Below, in pieces: positions 1-8,313 of a DNA stretch of 64,000 nucleotides. A program made the translations under genes and the position numbers. How positions within the stretch are numbered: the first letter of the stretch is position 1; each line of letters begins with the position of its first letter. The notes beneath the pieces are model-generated. The model worked only from the letters and a program-made list of their open reading frames with translations, ran no database searches and was not told the origin of the DNA. The DNA comes from an uncultured Woeseiaceae bacterium. Lineage in GTDB: Bacteria > Pseudomonadota > Gammaproteobacteria > Steroidobacterales > Woeseiaceae. The stretch lies in contig CALZJH010000004.1 of NCBI GenBank assembly GCA_945787845.1, positions 226,983-290,982 on the forward strand, read 5' to 3'.

Positions 1-581
1 CCAAGCACCTCCTGGATCTTCTCCCAGGGTTCCTCTTCCAACGCGAGGTTCAGCGCATCGTTCTTGACGCGTTGGCGCCAGATCTCGTCGAGTTCGGCCG
101 AGGACGCTACCCAGGGCTCCTCGGAACGGTCGAACTGGTAGGTTTCGTCGACGGTGAAGTCCGGCTCCGTCTCAAGTTGCGTTAGCGCAAAGTCCAGCCT
201 TTCGCGAACGCGTGTCTGGTACACCTGGAACATCTCGAATACCGGATCCAGCGGTTTGCTCTTGACGAGGTCGTCAAGTTCGTAGCGGAATGTCTCGAAG
301 TACTCGATATCTCCCTTGAGCAGGTACATCCGGTTCCGGTCGAGAGACTCGATGTAAAGATCAAGGACCTGCGAGGACAGTTCGTCATCGACAGCGACAT
401 GATTGTAGTGCTGCTGCTGAACAAACTGGGTGATGATCTCACCAATCTTCTCGTGACGTTGTTCAGGGTGAAGAAAGCTCTTCTGATCGAGTGCGGTTGT
501 CGTGCTCAGTACGGGCGCGCAGACGAGGGCGATGCCCAGTCCTGCAAGCCAGTTGATACGGCGTATTCCGGTTTTCGTCAA
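1..581 (-). CDS. prc: Tail-specific (C-terminal processing) periplasmic protease, N-terminal part, cut by window edge
   Basis: About 193 N-terminal residues are present and the rest lies left of base 1. The translation has a basic N-terminus and hydrophobic stretch (RRINWLAGLGIALVCAPVLS), so a signal peptide, followed by the helical N-terminal domain of Prc/Tsp: a YNHVAVDDELSSQVLDLYIE block, then LDRNRMYLLKGDIEYFE. In this family the domain precedes a PDZ domain and a Ser/Lys catalytic domain, which are not in the window. Prc degrades tagged or misfolded periplasmic proteins and trims peptidoglycan hydrolases. The start chosen is TTG at 579-581, because a GGAG Shine-Dalgarno lies 6 bases upstream (588-591) and no ATG is in frame nearby. 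Family assignment is firm; the start codon is inferred. Confidence 0.85.
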   Translation of the reverse strand, partial: MTKTGIRRINWLAGLGIALVCAPVLSTTTALDQKSFLHPEQRHEKIGEIITQFVQQQHYNHVAVDDELSSQVLDLYIESLDRNRMYLLKGDIEYFETFRYELDDLVKSKPLDPVFEMFQVYQTRVRERLDFALTQLETEPDFTVDETYQFDRSEEPWVASSAELDEIWRQRVKNDALNLALEEEPWEKIQEVL

Positions 582-722
582 AGCAATCTCCAATCTGCCA
601 AAGAGGTTTCAGCCAACCCTGTTGTGGGCTAGGCTAGAGGTCCTGTGCCCGTTGTTCAAGGGCATATTCGTCATATTCTTCAATAATGTGCGGCTAGCTT
701 TACCGCAACGGAAAAAAATCAC

Positions 723-1007
723 ATGCGTCCATTGTCTGCCGTCACGCTGATCATCCTGGGATCGTGCTTTGCGATCACTTTCAGCCTGACCGCCGTCATT
801 ATCGTCGTCCTTGTGCTCGGGGACGAGTATCCTCGCCTGCAACGAGAATTCGAGCCCTTGCTGAACAGCCTGTTTCTCTTTCTCGGTATGACCGTGATCT
901 CAGCCTTAAGTTTCTACACGCTCGTAAAAAACCACCGTCTGCGCTTTTGGGCGCAGGCCGCCATGTGGCTCGGCCTGTTCGGCACCGGCTATTACTATTG
1001 GCCGTGA
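723..1007 (+). CDS. Small hypothetical membrane protein (94 aa)
   Basis: I do not recognise this protein. It has three hydrophobic stretches: about residues 5-32, 46-66 and 74-92, the last ending in an aromatic cluster (GTGYYYWP). The predicted topology is therefore three helices in the inner membrane. It is divergent from prc, with a 141-base gap between them. The ATG is preceded by an A-rich run rather than a clear Shine-Dalgarno. The hydrophobic pattern over the whole frame and the stop just before the convergent neighbour support a real gene, but there is no family evidence. Confidence 0.5.
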   Translation: MRPLSAVTLIILGSCFAITFSLTAVIIVVLVLGDEYPRLQREFEPLLNSLFLFLGMTVISALSFYTLVKNHRLRFWAQAAMWLGLFGTGYYYWP

Positions 1008-1014
1008 TGTAAGG

Positions 1015-1548
1015 TCAACGTAGCAGGCGACTGACTTTGCCGCGTCGCCGCCGCATCCGGGCCTGCAGTTCCTTGCGGCGAGTATTGAGCCAGCCCTCGC
1101 GATTCGCCGTGCTGCCATCACCGCTCTGGGAAAGCCGCTCGCGGTAGTCGCAGAAGTCCTGGTACGCCTCGAGTTCGTGTTTAAGTTCGCGCACGACCAG
1201 TTCGATCATGATGGCGTCATCGAGGAAACCCAGTCCCGGGATGTGGTCGGGAATCAGGTCCTCTGGTTCGGCAAAGTAGGCCAGCGCGTTCAGTACGCGA
1301 GTCGCTTCCTGGTGCGGCAGGCGCCACTCGATGTCCGAGAGCATACGGATCATCATGCGCAGTCGCTCCAGCCGATCAACGATAAAGCCGGGGGCGTCCG
1401 AGGTCGGGACGGAACTGAGAAGGTCTTCGGCGGCGGCAACGATATCCTCAGGCTGCAGGCGGCGCGCGGCATTGCGAGCCTCACTCATGATGAGGCGGAA
1501 GTGCTTCAGGTCGTCGTCGTCGAGTTCAAATGATATTCGCATGGTCAT
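1015..1548 (-). CDS. YkvA/DUF1232-like protein
   Basis: This is a 177-residue soluble protein. The middle carries the DUF1232 (YkvA) signature: a helix, then YFAEPEDLIPDHIPGLGFLD and a following DDAIMIELVVREL helix. In most DUF1232 proteins the motif is part of a short membrane-associated region of unknown function. Here it lies inside a longer charged protein with an acidic N-terminus (FELDDDDLKHF) and a very basic C-terminus (RRKELQARMRRRRGK). The start could be ATG at 1548 or the second ATG at 1542. It is convergent with the small membrane protein upstream and is followed 25 bases away by another minus-strand gene. The exact role is unknown. Confidence 0.7.
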   Translation of the reverse strand: MTMRISFELDDDDLKHFRLIMSEARNAARRLQPEDIVAAAEDLLSSVPTSDAPGFIVDRLERLRMMIRMLSDIEWRLPHQEATRVLNALAYFAEPEDLIPDHIPGLGFLDDAIMIELVVRELKHELEAYQDFCDYRERLSQSGDGSTANREGWLNTRRKELQARMRRRRGKVSRLLR

Positions 1549-1573
1549 AGGCGAATGGTACTAAAGACCGGGG

Positions 1574-1933
1574 TCATTTGCCGAAGCGGCGATCCCAGTT
1601 CTTGGAGCGATCAAACTCACCCGTGTTGTAGGGGTCGATGCCGGTTTCCTCACCCGAGTCAACGAGGGAATCGTCGAGGATCTTGAGAGTCTCGTGAGTG
1701 CCGGTGTCTTCGCGAATATACTTGTTGCGGATCAGGACGTTCTTACCGGGTCCCTGGCTTTCGATTTCGCCGGACAGATCGTCATCCGCATCGACATACT
1801 CCGGGGTGCGCCGAGGGACCTTCTGCGCAGGCGTGGGCCGCGCCGGGGTGCGCGGTGAGCGCTGAGCGGCCACAGCGTCGGGCCCACCGTCAGAAAATCG
1901 GTCTTTGAACCAGTTCTTGAGTCTCTCCAGCAT
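1574..1933 (-). CDS. Hypothetical small charged protein (119 aa)
   Basis: I do not recognise a known domain. The N-terminus is an amphipathic basic helix (MLERLKNWFKDRFSDGG). A Pro/Arg-rich linker follows at about residues 25-45, then an acidic middle. The well-ordered C-terminal half (VLIRNKYIREDTGTHETLK and a DPYNTGEFDRSKNWDRRFGK ending) is the part most likely to be conserved. No signal peptide or membrane segment is visible, so it is probably cytoplasmic, perhaps lying on the membrane through the N-terminal helix. It sits between the YkvA-like gene and small membrane-protein genes, all on the minus strand. Confidence 0.55.
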   Translation of the reverse strand: MLERLKNWFKDRFSDGGPDAVAAQRSPRTPARPTPAQKVPRRTPEYVDADDDLSGEIESQGPGKNVLIRNKYIREDTGTHETLKILDDSLVDSGEETGIDPYNTGEFDRSKNWDRRFGK

Positions 1934-2074
1934 GGCAAGTAATCGGGGGTGCGTCGAGATGGGACCATTCGGTCAGGTTATTCACTGAGTCTTGCAGGAT
2001 GCACCAAGCCCGACGTTATTTCTACGCGCCCTGCCAGAGTTGTGGAGCAGGACAACTCGGATCTGTGATACAGG

Positions 2075-2374
2075 TCACGTTTTTGTGGCCGTGCGCCAGC
2101 CAAGTGCCATAAGCCGCAGGCATTGCAAAACCAGCCAGGGCGACAGGACGAGAAACCAGGCGACGGCATCACCAGACCGGATCTTGCCGCTCAGCATGCC
2201 GTAGAATTCGACGTAGCCGGCGCCCTCGTAGGCCCCGAATACCGCGTGTCCCACAAACCACACAGCGACGGGCAGAAGGACCAGCCCGACGAACAGAGAG
2301 CCGATAAGCAGCATGGCTTCGGTCTTCAGGAATTTGCCCAATGTGGACGGTTTTTTAACTGCGTCTTCACTCAC
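2075..2374 (-). CDS. Small hypothetical membrane protein (99 aa)
   Basis: The family is not recognised. After a polar N-terminus (MSEDAVKKPSTLGKFLKTE) there are two hydrophobic segments, about residues 20-48 (AMLLIGSLFVGLVLLPVAVW and on) and 70-88 (AVAWFLVLSPWLVLQCLRLM). The C-terminus is basic and probably cytoplasmic. It lies 53 bases from the next minus-strand gene and may be transcribed with it. A 141-base gap (1934-2074) separates it from the gene on its 3' side; I see no strong terminator there. Confidence 0.55.
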   Translation of the reverse strand: MSEDAVKKPSTLGKFLKTEAMLLIGSLFVGLVLLPVAVWFVGHAVFGAYEGAGYVEFYGMLSGKIRSGDAVAWFLVLSPWLVLQCLRLMALGWRTATKT

Positions 2375-2427
2375 GAATCGGCGCCAGGGGATTTGGGCCG
2401 TTATCGTTGCCTAGCCGCGTGTTCAGG

Positions 2428-2712
2428 TCAAGCGTCGTAATCGGTGCTGCGGCGCCGACGGCGATATACCAGCGCACCAAGGTGTATACAGGCGACCGAG
2501 AACAGCAGGTAGTGGGGCAGGACCCAGAACCAGGCGCTAATGTAGAGCGTAGCGAAAAATGCCAGGAAGCCGGATGCCAGGTAGAAGTACGGCAGGGTGT
2601 CGTACAGCAGCTTGGGCAGCCAGATCTTCCTACTCAAGGCGCTACTGGTCTGTCGGGTGACCTGTTGCGTATCGCTGAGCCTCGCCGACTTCCCTGCGGT
2701 GGTGCTGAGCAT
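2428..2712 (-). CDS. Small hypothetical membrane protein (94 aa)
   Basis: The family is not recognised. The chosen ATG (2710-2712) gives a polar N-terminus (MLSTTAGKSARLSDTQQVTR). Two hydrophobic segments follow (LPYFYLASGFLAFFATLYIS and FWVLPHYLLFSVACIHLGAL), then a very basic tail (YRRRRRSTDYD). A purine-rich GGAAGAGAG Shine-Dalgarno lies upstream of this ATG. The frame extends upstream to a TTG at 2793 that would overlap the FHA gene's stop codon, but that extension has Cys/His-rich composition and no ribosome site, so it was not used. Confidence 0.55.
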   Translation of the reverse strand: MLSTTAGKSARLSDTQQVTRQTSSALSRKIWLPKLLYDTLPYFYLASGFLAFFATLYISAWFWVLPHYLLFSVACIHLGALVYRRRRRSTDYDA

Positions 2713-2789
2713 CGTGCCGTCTCTCTTCCTGATTACAGAAGAAGACTTTAGACCACTCGTAAAGAAAAGACCGTGATTACACTCACAAA

Positions 2790-4220
2790 TCAACTATCCC
2801 GCTTGGGTCGTTCCTCGTAGCGGAAATGAGCGTTGCCGATTGTCACGATATCGCCGTTTTGCAGAAAGTGCTCGGTAACGCGCTTGGAGTTAACATAAAC
2901 GCCGTTTTTGCTACCCCAGTCAATCACGCGGGTCGCGTCGCCGTCGGCCTGCACAACAGCATGCCGGCGGCTGATGTACACCGCGTTTAGCTGAATGTCG
3001 TTGTCGTCAGTTCGTCCGATCGTGAGGCGATCCTTGAAGAGTGGAAAGCGCAGTAGCTGGTTGCCAACCTTGCCAACGAGTACACGCGTAACACGGTCTT
3101 GCGGTTTGTGTGGCTGCGCTACGAGCGTTGCTTCGTCTTCATCGAACTGTTCGGAAATGCGCACATCAATATCGGAAATGACCTCCCCGATTTCATTGAT
3201 GGATTCGATTTGTTCGGACTTCTTCGCAAGCTCAGCGAGCAGCACATTAATCGCATCGCTGCGGCTCTCGAGTTTTTCCTCGTAGTCGTTCGCGACCCGC
3301 GTGACTTTGGCGAGTTCCTTCTCCAATTTGTCGATGCGTTGCCGGGCTTTTTCGTCGTTGTCGCACAGCATCCGCTCAAGTTCTTCTTTGAAGCCGCGCG
3401 TGTCGACGAGATCGGATGCGAGTTGGCTGCTTAGTTCTTCAGACTGCGCGACGGTTTCCTGCGCTTCGCCGAGTTCAAATCTCAGGATGCGCATTTCGTC
3501 CTGATGTTTGTCGGCAATCGATGCCAGCTCCTTATCAAGTTGCAGCTTGTCGTCGGCCGCATTGGCAAGCGCTTCTTCCAGGTATCGGTTCTTTTCGATG
3601 GTCTCCGCAAGTGAGCCAGACAGACGATCACGTTCGCTGCGGAGTCCATCCTGCAATGCAATGACATCCTGGAGCTTACGCCGCAGCGAGTCAGCGTAGG
3701 CCTCCGTTCGTTCCAGCCGGGTTGCATCATTGGCGAGAGCATCGGCGACTACGGGCGAAGGAGGCGGCTCCGGTATTTCACGGACTGCCTTGCGCATCGT
3801 CTCCAGTTCGTCCCTAAGTTCTCTGGTGACGGACCGGTGTTGTTCGTCGCGGACCCGAATCTCGGATTTAAGTGCCTTGATCTTTCGATCGCGAGTCTTA
3901 AGAAGTTTCGCCTTGCGTGCGAGTGAGTCACGCAAGTCTTCGATATCTGCATTGAGCTTGTCGGTCAGTTCTTCGCGCGCAGTGATCTCGGTTTCGAGCC
4001 CCAGCCACTTTGCGCGTAGCTGCTCGATATCGTACTGCAACCGACCAATCTTCTTTGCATCATCGCTGCGATGCCGCGAAAAGTCGCTGGTGTTTTCATC
4101 AGCTTCGCGCGGTGCATGTTGTTGCGACAGATGGTCCTTGCGAAACGTCACCGCTTCGAGTTCGGCCGTTTGGTCGTCGTCGGAGACTAATTCATTGATA
4201 TTTTTCTTCTCATTAGTCAT
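2790..4220 (-). CDS. Coiled-coil protein with C-terminal FHA domain
   Basis: This is a 476-residue protein with no signal peptide or membrane segment. From about residue 55 to 345 it is almost continuous heptad-rich coiled coil (many Glu/Lys/Leu/Arg), interrupted by a Pro-rich hinge near 150 (EIPEPPPSPVV). The C-terminal 100 residues form a forkhead-associated domain with the expected motifs in order: IGRTDDNDIQL, YISRRHAV and WGSKNGVYVNSKRV. FHA domains bind phosphothreonine peptides, so a scaffold or adaptor role is likely, but the partner is unknown. No protein kinase gene lies next to it. It is 74 bases downstream of a Ycf46-like AAA+ gene on the same strand, which suggests a joint function. 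Confidence 0.8.
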   Translation of the reverse strand: MTNEKKNINELVSDDDQTAELEAVTFRKDHLSQQHAPREADENTSDFSRHRSDDAKKIGRLQYDIEQLRAKWLGLETEITAREELTDKLNADIEDLRDSLARKAKLLKTRDRKIKALKSEIRVRDEQHRSVTRELRDELETMRKAVREIPEPPPSPVVADALANDATRLERTEAYADSLRRKLQDVIALQDGLRSERDRLSGSLAETIEKNRYLEEALANAADDKLQLDKELASIADKHQDEMRILRFELGEAQETVAQSEELSSQLASDLVDTRGFKEELERMLCDNDEKARQRIDKLEKELAKVTRVANDYEEKLESRSDAINVLLAELAKKSEQIESINEIGEVISDIDVRISEQFDEDEATLVAQPHKPQDRVTRVLVGKVGNQLLRFPLFKDRLTIGRTDDNDIQLNAVYISRRHAVVQADGDATRVIDWGSKNGVYVNSKRVTEHFLQNGDIVTIGNAHFRYEERPKRDS

Positions 4221-4294
4221 CCACGCAGTCTATCACGCAGACACTCATGCTCAATCGAGAGCCAGAAAAAATTCGGCGCTTAAGTTAAATGGGG

Positions 4295-5797
4295 TCAGTC
4301 GCAGGGCACGGTTCGGCCCGATGCCCAGTCGCGCATCGAACTGATACGTTCGGCCATCACCACCGACAGCGGCCGCGTCTGTGCAATCTCGGCCAGGATG
4401 TGGTCTGTTCCGAGCGGCTCGCTCTGAGCGTGTGCTGCATACAGTGACGAGACGATGGCCTGTTCAACTTCGGCGCCCGAGAAGCCCTCAGTCGCAGCCG
4501 TTAGTTGCTCGAGATCAAAATGATTGAGCGTTTGATCACGATTCGCGAGGTGAATAGCCAGTATCGATGTGCGAACCTCAGCGTTGGGCAGGTCGACGAA
4601 GAATATTTCATCGAAGCGCCCCTTGCGCACGAGTTCGGGAGGCAGTTCGCTGATGTCGTTCGCCGTTGCGACCACGAACACTTTCTTTTGCCGTTCGGCC
4701 ATCCACGTGAGGAATGACCCCAGTACTCTCTGCGTTGTTCCCGTTTCGCCGCCACGACCGGCGATACCTTTTTCTATCTCGTCTATCCAGAGGACGCACG
4801 GCGACATCACGTCGGCCGTCTTCAAAGATTCTCGGAGTTTGCGCTCGGTTTCACCATGGTACTTGTCGTAAATTGTTCCGAAGTCGAGGCGCAACAGGGG
4901 TACTCCAAAAATACCGGCTGTCGCTTTGGCTGCGAGGCTCTTGCCGCAACCCTGCACGCCGAGCAGCAAAATGCCTTTCGGGGTGTCGAGATGGGATGCG
5001 CTGTCGTCACCGCGAAACACAGGACGACGTTGCTGCAACCAGGACTTCAGGCGCGACAGGCCGCCGACGTCATTGAACTGGGCGGTGTCATATTCAAACT
5101 GCAAGGCACCGCCGCGATTCAGCAGTTCGTACTTGGCCTGCATGACGTCCGGCAGGTCGCTGCGCGTAATGGCGCCGTCGAGGTAAATGGCATTGCGAGC
5201 CAGTCGCTCGGTGTCGGCCCAGGTCAGCCCCGAAAGATTCTGAATGAGCAATTCATGGGCCTTGCGGTCTACCTGCACCCGCGCACCCGGATGGTCCCGC
5301 ATGTAATCTTTCGCTGCCTTTTTGACGATGTTGCTCCGATCTTTCTCGGATGGCAGTGCCATGTCGAAGCGGGCACAGAAACTTTCGAGCTCCTGCGGGA
5401 TCTTGATGGAGTGGCTGATGAGTACGATCTGCCGATTGACGTCTCTTGCGCGGATGCAAATATCCTTGAGCAGACGCACGTGCACGGGATCCTCGAGGAA
5501 CGGGTGAAAATCGAGGAGTACATACAGGCCGGGTTTGGATACGGCCCGGATGTGCTTCAGGACGTCGGTGGGTGCCGCGTTGATTGCCTGGGGCTCCAGC
5601 GCGATGTCAAGGCGCTGCAGGCCATCCGTAATCGTCCATCGAAAGAGCGGAGTGTAAGTCTGGCTGGCCCGGGTGATCGTAATTGACTGCAGCAGGTCGA
5701 GCATCCGCTGCTCATCCTGTGACTCGATAACAATGATCGGTGTGCTCGACTGAAGGACCAGTTCGAGGTCGTGACGTCCATCCATGTTGCTATTCAT
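4295..5797 (-). CDS. Ycf46-like AAA+ ATPase
   Basis: This is a 500-residue single-AAA+ protein of the Ycf46 type. An N-terminal alpha/beta region (about 1-225, with TPIIVIESQDEQR and the LYVLLDFHPFLEDP strand) precedes the ATPase core. In the core are Walker A (GVQGCGKS, 280-287), Walker B (LWIDEIEKG, 336-344), sensor 1 (ATANDIS, 377-383) and the arginine-finger motif RKGRFDE (391-397). The C-terminal helical lid starts after LPNAEVR. Ycf46-like proteins are widespread in cyanobacteria, plastids and some proteobacteria, and their substrates are unclear. The start overlaps the stop of the upstream lipoprotein gene by ATGA, so the two are translationally coupled. The ATPase assignment is firm; the function is not. 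Confidence 0.85.
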   Translation of the reverse strand: MNSNMDGRHDLELVLQSSTPIIVIESQDEQRMLDLLQSITITRASQTYTPLFRWTITDGLQRLDIALEPQAINAAPTDVLKHIRAVSKPGLYVLLDFHPFLEDPVHVRLLKDICIRARDVNRQIVLISHSIKIPQELESFCARFDMALPSEKDRSNIVKKAAKDYMRDHPGARVQVDRKAHELLIQNLSGLTWADTERLARNAIYLDGAITRSDLPDVMQAKYELLNRGGALQFEYDTAQFNDVGGLSRLKSWLQQRRPVFRGDDSASHLDTPKGILLLGVQGCGKSLAAKATAGIFGVPLLRLDFGTIYDKYHGETERKLRESLKTADVMSPCVLWIDEIEKGIAGRGGETGTTQRVLGSFLTWMAERQKKVFVVATANDISELPPELVRKGRFDEIFFVDLPNAEVRTSILAIHLANRDQTLNHFDLEQLTAATEGFSGAEVEQAIVSSLYAAHAQSEPLGTDHILAEIAQTRPLSVVMAERISSMRDWASGRTVPCD

Positions 5798-7086
5798 GAT
5801 TCCCGATTGTCGCTCTCAATTGTACGGCAGCCGGGCAGTTTGTCGCTGTGAAGCGCGTCAGGACTTGAGCCGATCAGGTCCTCGACGGCAGCAGTGAGCG
5901 TCGCGAGATCGACGGTGTTGTTAGCGAGAACCGGTAACAAGGTATCGAGACTGAATTCCCCGTCGGTCTTGCTGACTATTTCCTCGTTAAGATCTCGTAA
6001 CAAGGTGACCGCGAGCGCCGTCGATGCGCCGGTCGAATGCGCAGCGCAAAGCGTATCGGCGCGATCGGCCCACGCTGCCTGGCGTTCGAACGCCGTCGTT
6101 GCGCGACGCGCGGTGATCGCCCTGCCGCGTCGTAGCAGTTCAATGCTGTAGTACTCCGCCAGGCCCTCGACGATCCAGTCGTGGTCCGGCAAAGGCCGGA
6201 GTCCCAGTGCCGTATGCATGACCTCGTGGAGCAGTGAGCTCGTACCGTTCTCGCTGATAAGCGGACGACTCGCATGCAGGAAGAAAGAGGCGGGGGCCGA
6301 CAGACCGCCGCGCCACATGGGCGATCCTGCACTGACAATCGTCAGGCGCGGTAACGCGTCCGGCAGGATTGCATTGAGTTCCGGCAGCGTCCAGTTGAGC
6401 AGCGCGAGCATGTCCATGCGCCGTACCTCATGTCCTTGCGGCGCCGCAATGGCAACGCGGGTGCCGGCGATACTTTCGCGCCGTACGCCGAGGTCACCCA
6501 TGGCAATCCAGCCTGCGGGTTCGTCGTACCGCCGGTCCTCGCGGTCGACGACGATGGGCAGGTCGCGGGCCGAATATTCCGTAATGACGGACCAGCCGGC
6601 GGGCAGGTCAAAAGCAAGTGTGGTTCGCGACAATGCGCCCTTCAGCGTCCTTGAGCGAGCGCGCGGTATAACATCCTCGGCGCGAAACAGGCCCCACTGT
6701 GCGTTGAGCAGGGCGTCGAACGTGTCCTTGCCACGCGGATTGTGAACGACGACCCGCCATTCAAGGGTCCCGCCGTCTGACGGCGGCACCCACTGCACCC
6801 GGCCGTTGCGAATGCGCAGGTCGCCGTCGCCGCCGACATCGCTGATATCCGAGTTAATGGGAAACGAGATCTCCCGAACCAGGTCGAACGGTTGGCGCAG
6901 GCGCATGGACACCTGGACCGTCGACGTTCTCGGGTCGGGTGAAAGCGTGTAGTGCAGGCTGTATTCGCGCTTGCCGGCGCGGTCCGCCGATTCGGAGCTG
7001 GGAATGCCGCACGCGGCGACCAGGCCGGCCAGGACGAGCAGGGTCCAGCGGCGGGAAAATTGATTAAAAGCTGAGATGCAGTTCAT
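5794..7086 (-). CDS. Lipoprotein with gluzincin-like metallopeptidase motif
   Basis: This is a 430-residue predicted lipoprotein. The ATG at 7086 gives a basic signal peptide with a lipobox (GLVAAC, Cys26), so earlier in-frame starts were rejected. The N-terminal half looks like the beta-rich domain of M1/M61 aminopeptidases (YSLHYTLSPDPRTSTVQVSM). Residues 287-291 read HEVMH, followed by WIVEGLAEYY with Glu307, so the zinc site would be HEXXH-X15-E. M1 enzymes have X18, so the loop is shorter. It likely acts in the periplasm on peptides or as a sensor. Its stop overlaps the AAA+ start (ATGA). The metallopeptidase fold is inferred from motif and context. Confidence 0.72.
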   Translation of the reverse strand: MNCISAFNQFSRRWTLLVLAGLVAACGIPSSESADRAGKREYSLHYTLSPDPRTSTVQVSMRLRQPFDLVREISFPINSDISDVGGDGDLRIRNGRVQWVPPSDGGTLEWRVVVHNPRGKDTFDALLNAQWGLFRAEDVIPRARSRTLKGALSRTTLAFDLPAGWSVITEYSARDLPIVVDREDRRYDEPAGWIAMGDLGVRRESIAGTRVAIAAPQGHEVRRMDMLALLNWTLPELNAILPDALPRLTIVSAGSPMWRGGLSAPASFFLHASRPLISENGTSSLLHEVMHTALGLRPLPDHDWIVEGLAEYYSIELLRRGRAITARRATTAFERQAAWADRADTLCAAHSTGASTALAVTLLRDLNEEIVSKTDGEFSLDTLLPVLANNTVDLATLTAAVEDLIGSSPDALHSDKLPGCRTIESDNRES

Positions 7087-7122
7087 TCCGGATTCAGGGT
7101 TTGCGGGGTATGCTCGGGGCCG

Positions 7123-7656
7123 ATGTCGATCAGAGTGTCGCGAATGATAGCGCAGCCGGGCCACACAATTCGGTTTTTTTCCTTAGCAATCACCGTGTTG
7201 AGTCTGGCCGCGTGCGGCTCCAATCCGGCTGCGCCGCCGGCAGCCAAACAGCCCTCATCCGGGCAGGTCGTGACCCGGGCCGAGCGCACGACAGCCGGCG
7301 ATCGAGCCGCCGCCGTCGCCCTGGAGCAAGTCGGCGTGCCATACCGGTACGGTGGCAGCACGCCCAGCGGCTTCGATTGCAGTGGCCTTGTACAGTATTC
7401 ATACACCCGCGCCGGAGTTCGTGTGCCGCGCACGACCGGCCAGTTATGGTCGGCCTCGGATCCTGTCGGGAGAGGCGAATTACGTGCCGGCGACCTTTTG
7501 TTCTTCAGTATCGAGGGCAAAATGTCGCACGTCGGCGTGTATCTTGGGGAGCAGCGCTTCGTGCATGCGCCTCAGTCAGGACGCAAGGTTTCGGTCGCGT
7601 CGCTGAACTCGCCCTTTTACAGGACGGCTTTTATCCGCGCCGGCCGGCCGTACTGA
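7123..7656 (+). CDS. NlpC/P60-family lipoprotein, peptidoglycan endopeptidase
   Basis: This 177-residue protein has a lipoprotein signal (LSLAAC, Cys31) and a C-terminal NlpC/P60 domain. The catalytic residues are visible: Cys86 in GFDCSGLVQY, His136 in MSHVGVYLG and His148 in RFVHAP. Enzymes of this type (Spr/MepS, NlpC) cut the D-Glu to diaminopimelate bond or the mDAP-D-Ala crosslink in peptidoglycan. It is divergent from the gluzincin lipoprotein gene, with only 36 bases between the two starts. A second ATG 21 bases downstream (7144) would shorten the signal peptide but still leave a lipobox. Confidence 0.88.
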   Translation: MSIRVSRMIAQPGHTIRFFSLAITVLSLAACGSNPAAPPAAKQPSSGQVVTRAERTTAGDRAAAVALEQVGVPYRYGGSTPSGFDCSGLVQYSYTRAGVRVPRTTGQLWSASDPVGRGELRAGDLLFFSIEGKMSHVGVYLGEQRFVHAPQSGRKVSVASLNSPFYRTAFIRAGRPY

Positions 7657-7662
7657 ACCCGT

Positions 7663-8313
7663 CTACTGGACGATAAACGCTCGAAGTTGTTGCGCGAGAC
7701 CCTTGCAGGCGCGGGTCTGGGTGCGCGCGATCAACGGTATCGGGACGACGAGCGCCGGCAAGAACGACGTGCCACTGACATCGGCTGAGACAGTGCCTGC
7801 TGACTCGCGACCCACCATGTCCCACACCGCGGCTTCGTAATCGGCATCGTTCTGCCACCAGGCGAAGCCGAAACAGCCGCCGCCGCCAGGCCCGGCTGCG
7901 CAGGACAGGCTGCCACCTTCTGCAACGCGTTCTGTGTCGCCGTCAAGCCAGACGACGTATCTCACGCCCATATCCTCGATAGCTTTCGATACGCCGGGCC
8001 GTCCCATGAGGGCGGGTAGCCCCTTCGTGTCTGCCGGGGCAGTGCGTGGCTCGAACCAGGGAAACAGCTGGTCGACGAACTCCTGGTGCGGCACGACGTT
8101 GATGCCCTTGGAGCCCGATTCAAGCGCCTTTTCAATACAGGTCAGGTAGTCGCCTTCGGTCTCATTACCCGAGTGGTAGCTCTTGGTCATGATGACCACG
8201 GACTGGTCTTCATTCAGGCCTGTGACCTTCTCGCGGTCATCCTCCAGCCTCGAGGTCACACACCCCGCCAGGCTCAGTCCGATCAGTACTACCAGGAATC
8301 TACTCTGCCGCAT
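7663..8313 (-). CDS. Predicted lipoprotein of unknown function
   Basis: This is a 216-residue lipoprotein: the ATG at 8313 gives a signal peptide with lipobox SLAGC (Cys18). The mature part contains KSYHSGNETEGDYLTCIEKA, a Gly/Cys cluster (SCAAGPGGGGCFGFAW) and a C-terminal PIPLIARTQTRACKGLAQQL block. The pattern resembles periplasmic lipoproteins with four conserved cysteines, but I do not recognise the family. The start lies inside the 3' end of the upstream lipoprotein gene (14-base overlap), so the two are probably translationally coupled. It is convergent with the NlpC/P60 gene, 6 bases away. Confidence 0.68.
   Translation of the reverse strand: MRQSRFLVVLIGLSLAGCVTSRLEDDREKVTGLNEDQSVVIMTKSYHSGNETEGDYLTCIEKALESGSKGINVVPHQEFVDQLFPWFEPRTAPADTKGLPALMGRPGVSKAIEDMGVRYVVWLDGDTERVAEGGSLSCAAGPGGGGCFGFAWWQNDADYEAAVWDMVGRESAGTVSADVSGTSFLPALVVPIPLIARTQTRACKGLAQQLRAFIVQ

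Noticed and set aside
2713..2793. Longer start (TTG 2793) for the small membrane protein
   Set aside because: The extra 27 residues have no ribosome site and overlap the FHA stop codon; the ATG at 2712 has a good Shine-Dalgarno.
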